Shown piece by piece: positions 19,204 to 24,389 of a stretch of 24,389 nucleotides of DNA; the stretch's first letter is position 1, and each line of letters starts with the position of its first letter. The notes beneath the pieces were generated by a model. That model did not search any database. It saw nothing but the letters and a program-made list of their open reading frames with translations, and was not told the origin of the DNA. Source of the DNA: Funneliformis mosseae (taxonomy: Eukaryota > Glomeromycota > Glomeromycetes > Glomerales > Glomeraceae); the NCBI GenBank assembly GCA_910592005.1, contig CAJVPP010000939.1, positions 1 through 24,389 on the forward strand, in the 5' to 3' direction. The position numbers were made by a program, and so were the translations under genes.

Positions 19204-20204
19204 AACATACGACAATAAGGAATATGTTAACTGACAATACAAGAATTAGCTATGTATATATTCAACTATAGATTTATTTATTCGTTTGTTTAATATGATT
19301 TTTTTTATGTTTGATTTTTTTTCGCTTGTATAGATTAGAATTGGCAACATCTGAATATATTTTTTTTTCCGGGTAGAATACAAAGATATCATCATTTTTA
19401 TTATCGTTTGACAACCTGGCTTTTGTAAAAAAAAAAAACCCCCCCCCCCCATTCATTTTTATTTTATTAAGTCGTACGTTTTACATTTTGCACATAAAGC
19501 TAGAATTTTTCGTTATTTATTTATAGTTTTTATTCAACTTTCAATTCATCCATATTCATTTAGTAAATATTTTTTATTCATTCGTTCGTGACTGTGTAAA
19601 TTTCTTTTTTCTCATCATCATTTGTATCATTTATTCGCAATTTCATATCGTTATATTAAATACATCCTTTCCGTTGGGTGAAAATAAGCTATTTTTTAAT
19701 TTTTATGCAATTAAATAAATCAATTATTATAAAAAAAAAAAAGAGCGATTGTATAAAGATTGTGCTAGGATGTATCACGTGACTTGCCTTTTTCCACGAA
19801 TATTTCAATTCTATGAAATCATAGGAATTCTGGTGTGAAGTAACAAAGTTTTTGAGACTTGCAAAAGGCAAAAAAAAACCGTTGATAATATCAGACCATT
19901 TAATGTAGGAAGGGGGGACGATTTTTGCCTGAAGGAGGAGAGAAACTTCAAACATTGATTAGGCCGCACCAAACCTAAACTTTGTTTAACATAACGGGGT
20001 CTGTGATTTATCGGGGGGGGGGGCGCATTTGAACAATAGTCAAACATATAATAAATCACGTGATACTCGTTATTATTTACGGAATTTATTAATTAAATTA
20101 TGAAATGATTAATAAAATCTTAATAATTATCCTTAGTTACGATCCTTAAATAAACTTTATATTTAACAATTCAACAAATATTACCGAAATTTTATTTAGT
20201 TACC
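19204..20204. other. 3' flank of the transcription factor; homopolymers, no gene seen
   Basis: The stretch contains A12 directly joined to C12 (19427-19450), a G6 run near 19913 and G11 at 20013-20023. Two CACGTG palindromes lie at 19776-19781 (TCACGTGA) and 20057-20062 (TCACGTGA). Short open frames on the minus strand are translations of these runs and were not accepted. Confidence 0.45.
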
Positions 20205-21386
20205 AATCTTATGTTTCTTTGTAGCCCTTGTATGAGTTTTAATTTCACCACATACAAAAATATCCTTTTCTGCATTTTGTTACAATGTATAGCATGGAAA
20301 CAAGGATTTGTATTTCAATTTAAGGCTTTCTAGAGGTTCTGCCAATTCATTATTATGTCTACACCTATAGCAAGTATCACCATTATTAGTATTACTTTTT
20401 TAGCATTTCACAGCTAATTTTTTCTTGTACAAAAACTTTGTTGTATAGAATATTATCCTCTGATACAAATGGTGATTCACAATTGTAATCCCAATCATCT
20501 ATAGCAATTTGGCATGCTATCTTATCTTCTGCTGATAATGCATGCTCACTGTAAAGACATCGTATCTTCCCACATTGAAAACATTGAATAAACTCACAAA
20601 CTCATGTATTTGTAAAAATGGATGATAGTACACGTTCATTATTTGCTATTTTATCATAAGTGTTAGATGATATTATTCTGTTGTTTCTAACTGATATGCT
20701 ATTTGAAAGTTGGCATAATGATCTTTATCCACTACAATTAATAAAATTTTGTTTGTCAAAGATTCGTAAAAGGAATAGGATCCAGTAACCAATCAAATAA
20801 ATTAAAAATATCATCTGGAGATTAACAAACAGTACATAGTGATTACCCACATTTTTTATCTATTTAAAAAATGAGAATTTATCCTAATACAAATGTATTA
20901 AATTAATATTTAAATAATAAAACTAACTCATCTAAAAAGTATATTGACGCTACCTGCAATATGTTTTAATAAATTGTTGTAATTGTATTTTTTTGATTAA
21001 ATATCACTTGTTGTTTCTAAAATCTTTAAGGTTTAATTAATCAATAAAATTATCTAAAAATAGTGTGTTGAATAGAATAAATATTAATGAATTTTTAGTA
21101 TTAACGTTAATATATGTAATTTTCTAAAATTACTTATATTAAATTTCATCAATCATAGTTTATCTGCTGTACCATAGCACTGAAATGGTTCATCATATAA
21201 AACTAATCTTTCTATATACACTTTTGATATCTATTATACACATGTTATATATTTGCATAAATCACTTTGCAAAGTTTCATTTATTTAGCAAAAGTACGAA
21301 TTTCATTTAATATATCTAATTTAGCAAATGCAATTTCTGATTCTGGATTTATAGTATCTCTAATTAACGTCACACCCTGTACAGTC
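20205..21386 (-). pseudogene. Broken Cys-rich protein gene, family not recognised
   Basis: Minus-strand protein-like blocks are interrupted by stops and frameshifts. From the 5' side: about 21378-21281 reads TVQGVTLIRDTINPESEIAF and on to a stop; about 21280-21155 in another frame includes LVLYDEPFQCYGTADKL. An AT-rich gap follows (possibly intron or insertion). Then about 20865-20600 includes SPDDIFNLFDWLLDPIPF and ILLIVVDKDHYANFQ in different frames. About 20600-20405 is a long clean block including CFQCGKIRCLYSEHALSAED and ending CEMLKK before a stop. After a frameshift, TCYRCRHNNELAEPLESL and CGEIKTHTRATKK extend to about 20205. Paired cysteines (C-X2-C, repeated) suggest zinc ribbons. 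It could be a transposon-encoded or a lineage-specific host protein; I cannot tell. Its 5' end runs into the transposon end at 21380. Confidence 0.6.
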
Positions 21387-21468
21387 ATATCTTGTTATAA
21401 CAAAATTGCCGATCTAGTTGATTAGGTTTTCATTATAAGAAACTTCATTAATGCTATAATAAATCATT
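21380..21468 (+). mobile_element. 5' end of a pogo/Tc1-like element, interrupted by an LTR element
   Basis: TACAGTCATATCTTGTTATA starts here, followed by ACAAAATTGCC and TTATAAGAAAC words. It resembles the terminus at 6120 read on the minus strand (TACAGTCAACTCTTGATAAA and TATATCAAATTGGC further in). At 21469 it is cut by the LTR element. After removing that element the sequence resumes at about 24185 with ATAATAGATGATTACTG. The far end of this transposon was not identified. Confidence 0.5.
21464..21468. repeat. Target site duplication TCATT (left copy)
   Basis: TCATT immediately precedes the 5' LTR; the same five bases follow the 3' LTR at 24180-24184. Five-base duplications are typical of LTR-retrotransposon insertion. 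Confidence 0.7.
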
Positions 21469-21907
21469 TGTTGAAACTGATAAAAACTGATGAATCTATC
21501 AAATATGATATATATACTAAATAGGATATACATACTATTTATTATATTTCTATTATTTCTATTCTTATTATTATTTATATCATAATTAGCATATCTGTTA
21601 ACTCTGTTATTATTATTAGTAATATCATAATTATCATAGATTTTCTTTAATTATAATTTTCCTATATAAAGGATATGAAAATGCTTTGGAAAAAAGACAG
21701 ATTCCAATATTGTATTCAAGATACATTTAATAACAATAATAAATAATCTTAACATTTTGCAAACATAAAACTTATAATTTTATTCTTGTTAACTAAATAA
21801 ACTTTTTAATAAATAGCATGTCAAGTTAATTGGATTTAAGTCAAAGTTATTGTCTCCCTTATTTCAAATTATAGTTAACTTATTTGACGAAAAGAGTAAT
21901 GTTAACA
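21469..21907 (+). repeat. 5' LTR, 439 bp
   Basis: The repeat begins TGTTGAAACTG and ends ATGTTAACA. It has a TATA-type word CTATATAAAGG at about 21662 and AATAATAAATAATC near 21736. Compared with the 3' LTR it lacks a segment of about 80 bases near 21755. Confidence 0.8.
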
Positions 21908-21909
21908 AG

Positions 21910-21925
21910 TGGTGATTCCTGTCAA
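21910..21925 (+). other. Putative primer-binding site
   Basis: TGGTGATTCCTGTCAA begins two bases after the 5' LTR. A TGG start at this position matches the CCA tail of a tRNA primer. The tRNA was not identified. Confidence 0.4.
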
Positions 21926-21950
21926 GTTACTATTGACTTTATACATAATG

Positions 21951-22150
21951 GACCACTAACAGATTTAACAAGGTGTATAAAAGTTTGAATTAAAAAAGAG
22001 AAATTGAAAAATAGAATTGATTTTATATATAAGGGATCGCTAACAGATTTAACGAGATGTATAAAATTTGAGTTAAAGAGAAATTGAGAAACAAAATTAA
22101 TTTTAGACTGCTAACAGATTTAGCAAAATATATAAATTTGAAGAAATTGA
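21951..22150. repeat. Three tandem repeats of about 70-84 bp inside the LTR element
   Basis: Copies start with CTAACAGATTTA at 21956, 22040 and 22111, each followed by GATGTATAAAA-type and GAAATTGA words. The third copy is the most diverged. Confidence 0.65.
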
Positions 22151-22462
22151 GCAATGAACCGCTTTTTCTAAGTAAAAGTAAATTGAGTGACGTATTACTC
22201 TACTAAAAAAAGAAAAGAGAGAACAAGAATAAAAACAGAAGTATTAACCATGTGAATAGCAGCTCTTAAAATAATAATAGATATAACTATAGCATTTATT
22301 TTTATTACATTGACAAGTTTTTGTAAAATAAATATATAGTAACTTTATTAAAAAAAAAATCTAATTTAATTAATCTTTACAAGGAATAAGACACACTGAG
22401 AATTGATAATGATTACTGTTCTCTACAAGTTGATTTTGAATAAAATTAAAATATTTTCAAAG

Positions 22463-22738
22463 TCACTCTAAAGTTTTTAAATTGATATTTTCTTCTCGAC
22501 GAACAAACTGGAAGTCTTCATAAAGTTTTCTATAATTCTCTTGAAGTTTTTGATTCTTGTCTTTTTTCTGAAGCAAATCTTTTTTCAAATATTTATACTT
22601 AAGGAAAAATTTAGCAGTTTGATCTAAAAAAGTTGATAATTGATTTTCTAAAGTCGAAATTTTATTTAAAGATCTTCTTGAATCTGAACTTCCTTTTGAA
22701 CTTTTTAATATGAAAAAATTAAAAAAGCAAAAGTGTTA
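22463..22738 (-). CDS. Coiled-coil open frame inside the LTR element (exon or fragment)
   Basis: On the minus strand an open frame runs from after a stop at 22736-22738 to a TGA at 22463-22465. It has no ATG. From 22700 inward it looks like real protein: SKGSSDSRRSLNKISTLENQ, then a Lys/Glu/Leu/Gln-rich helix with heptad spacing and a DFQFVRREENINLKTLE end. The bases before it (GACTAAC, a T-rich tract, then AG at 22701-22702) look like a branch point and acceptor. A candidate first exon with ATGs at 22986 and 22977 ends at an AAG/GTAAGA donor (22897/22896), but its phase does not fit this frame, so the two cannot be joined as they stand. It may be a captured host gene fragment, an element-specific protein, or chance. 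Confidence 0.3.
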
Positions 22739-23636
22739 GTCGTTGCTGCAATTAACTAAATAAAGTTAAATAAATCATTACACTTTACTAAAAAGTAGCA
22801 TAGGTTATGTATATTCAATAGCTTATAATAAGCTAGTACATGTCCTATATAATCAAAGCTTTCAGACCAAACTATTCTTAAATCTATCCGTCTTACCTTG
22901 AAAAACTTTTTCACTTCTAAACTTTTTATATTAAGCAGAATTCCAGTATTGAGAAGAAGGAGACTTTTTTTATTCATGCGAGTCATTTTAAAAAATATTA
23001 TAAGGTTAAAATTTTGCAATATTTTTGCTTACAAAATGAAAATTTTTGTAAAAATAGAAGGATTTTTGATAAGATATTTATAGATAAATAATGCGTAAAA
23101 AGAATTTTTTTATCACAAAAAAAAATAACTTCTAAAAAAAAAAATAAAAATAATAATTAATTATTGGTCTAAAAATATTATTGATCATTATATAATATTT
23201 TAAAAATACAAACTCATTTTATCAATGATCATACAATATTTGTATAATACATCCTTGATCAATATTTATTTATTTAGTATAAATTCAGAAAATTTTAGTG
23301 AGCTGCATAATTTTAAAAGTTTGATAAAATGCATGCAAAATAATCAAGAAATATGAAGATGTTAATTTTCTTAAAAAGAAATTACTTGTAATATTTATGA
23401 AGATTATATAGTATAATCAGTTGATCAAAAAAAAAAATTAATTTTAGATTTATACTCAATAATTTTCTCGTAGCAGATTACTTAAATATTAGATTTTAAT
23501 AAATTTTCTTAATATAGAAAAAGATTAAGTATATTAAATATGAAGATCATATTATTAAGTCACTTAATATATACATTTTATTCAGTCACAATTGTTAGTC
23601 TAATATCATTGATTTAGTCTGGAGATTAAAAATTTT

Positions 23637-23645
23637 AGAGGAGAA
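23637..23645 (+). other. Putative polypurine tract
   Basis: AGAGGAGAA lies immediately before the 3' LTR as aligned with the 5' LTR, the position where plus-strand priming occurs in LTR elements. Confidence 0.5.
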
Positions 23646-24179
23646 AATTAAAACTGGCAAAAACTAATGAACCTGTCAAATATAATATATATGCTAAATA
23701 TGTCATATCTGCCAAATAGGACACATATACTATTTATTATATTTCTATTATTTATTATTATTATCATTTATATTATAATTAGCATATCTGTTAGCTCTGT
23801 TATTATTGTCAGTAGTATCATAATTATCATAAATTTTCTTTAATTATAATTTTTCTATATAAAGAACATGAAAATGTCTTGGAAAAAGGACAGATTCCAA
23901 CATTGTATTCAAGATACATTTAATAACAATAATAAACAATCTTAATATTTTATATCACTAGCCGCTACTACTACAATCGCTCTATTCATCTGAACAGCAC
24001 TAGTAATCATGTTTTTAATGTAATTAACATACAAACATAAAACTTATAATTTTATTCTTGTTAATTAAATAAAATCTCTAATAAACAGTGTGTTAAGTTG
24101 ATTAGATTTAAGTCAAAGTTATTGTCTCTCTGACTTCAAATCATAGTTAACTTATTTGACAGACAGAGTAACATTAACA
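23646..24179 (+). repeat. 3' LTR, 534 bp
   Basis: The repeat aligns with the 5' LTR along its whole length and ends ACATTAACA. Its first two bases read AA instead of TG. Extra segments, one short near 23700 and one of about 80 bases (about 23953-24031, containing CACTAGCCGCTACTAC), explain the greater length; they may be insertions here or deletions in the 5' copy. Confidence 0.75.
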
Positions 24180-24184
24180 TCATT
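24180..24184. repeat. Target site duplication TCATT (right copy)
   Basis: Matches 21464-21468 exactly and directly follows the TTAACA end of the 3' LTR. Confidence 0.7.
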
Positions 24185-24309
24185 ATAATAGATGATTACT
24201 GTTTCATTACACAAATATAATTTTATTATAATATAATTTCCAGAAATATTTTCACGTTATTTTGTAAATTCTAGTCATTTTATTTTAATATGCAATCTGT
24301 TAATCATTA

Positions 24310-24389
24310 TACTAGAGTTCCGAATGAGTCGAGTTGAGTCGAGTTTAAAGACCAACTCTATTCGACTCATTTTTTTCGAGTCGAGTCGA
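24310..24389. mobile_element. Start of a TIR element with iterated CGAGT words (truncated by window end)
   Basis: After an A/T-rich stretch the sequence switches to GAATGAGTCGAGTTGAGTCG (from about 24322), i.e. GAATG then CGAGT/TGAGT pentamers. Inverted copies follow (CAACTC, CGACTC near 24354-24369), then a T7 run, then forward CGAGTCGAGTCGA to the window end. The order forward, inverted, forward is the same as at 6142-6217, where the word is TTCAG. The other end is outside the window. Confidence 0.5.

Larger units (their letters stand above)
21469..24179 (+). mobile_element. Non-autonomous LTR retrotransposon, about 2.7 kb
   Basis: Two direct repeats (21469-21907 and 23646-24179) flank an internal region of only about 1.7 kb. 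The left repeat begins TGTTGAAACTG and both end in TTAACA, the TG...CA form. TCATT flanks both outer ends. A TGG-starting primer-binding-type site (21910) and a purine tract (23637) sit where expected. In an 89-base aligned block (from CTATATAAAG at 21662 and 23855) I count 7 differences, all transitions. No gag, reverse transcriptase or integrase similarity was found in the interior, so it would need enzymes from another element, or its coding part was deleted. Orientation is from the primer site and purine tract. The interior carries tandem repeats and a minus-strand coiled-coil reading frame. Confidence 0.8.

Noticed and set aside
19689..20059. Two minus-strand frames with poly-Phe or poly-Pro runs
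   Set aside because: They translate homopolymers (A and G runs) and overlap each other; no domain features.
22898..23083. 61-residue plus-strand frame in the LTR interior
   Set aside because: Low-complexity Phe/Leu/Ile/Arg translation opposite the candidate minus-strand exon; not retrotransposon protein.

Overview
The window is eukaryotic DNA: extremely AT-rich, with short GT-AG introns (66-84 bases), long homopolymer runs, and large gene-poor stretches full of decayed transposable elements. A fused three-enzyme histidine gene, a Zn2Cys6 transcription factor and this base composition indicate a fungus. The composition and repeat load most resemble an arbuscular mycorrhizal fungus (Glomeromycotina, Rhizophagus-like). 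That lineage call is inference, not shown by the sequence.

Layout. 1-403 looks like an LTR (TGTTAG...CTAACA). 404-7200 is an AT-rich desert. It holds a Tc1/mariner transposase fossil (about 1100-1526), a fold-back element (2337-2478), a decayed copy of an element with a ~50-bp tandem array (2775-3565), longer degenerate tandem repeats (3690-4350), an AGATT-rich block (5500-5885), one end of a pogo-like element (5890-6120), a well-preserved terminal-inverted-repeat (TIR) element carrying the same ~50-bp array (6133-6770), and two more fold-backs reaching 7031. 7379-10288 (+) is the HIS4-type gene in four exons (894 residues). 10289-15778 is intergenic DNA with palindromic regulatory-type motifs and no gene I can defend. 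15779-19203 (+) is a Zn2Cys6 transcription factor in four exons (1,059 residues). 19204-20200 is its 3' flank. 20205-21386 (-) is a broken Cys-rich gene. 21380 onward is a pogo-like transposon end, interrupted by a 2.7-kb LTR retrotransposon (21469-24179) with a TCATT target duplication on both sides. Inside that element is a minus-strand coiled-coil reading frame. The last 80 bases are the start of another TIR element.

The two intact genes share a strand but lie 5.5 kb apart; nothing shows that the factor controls histidine synthesis. The most unusual content is in the repeats. One ~50-bp hairpin-rich repeat occurs as two arrays in different stages of CpG loss. Two different TIR elements begin with the same plan (GAATG, then short iterated words forward, inverted and forward again) but with different words. 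The right side is a nest: LTR element inside a pogo-like end beside a broken gene.
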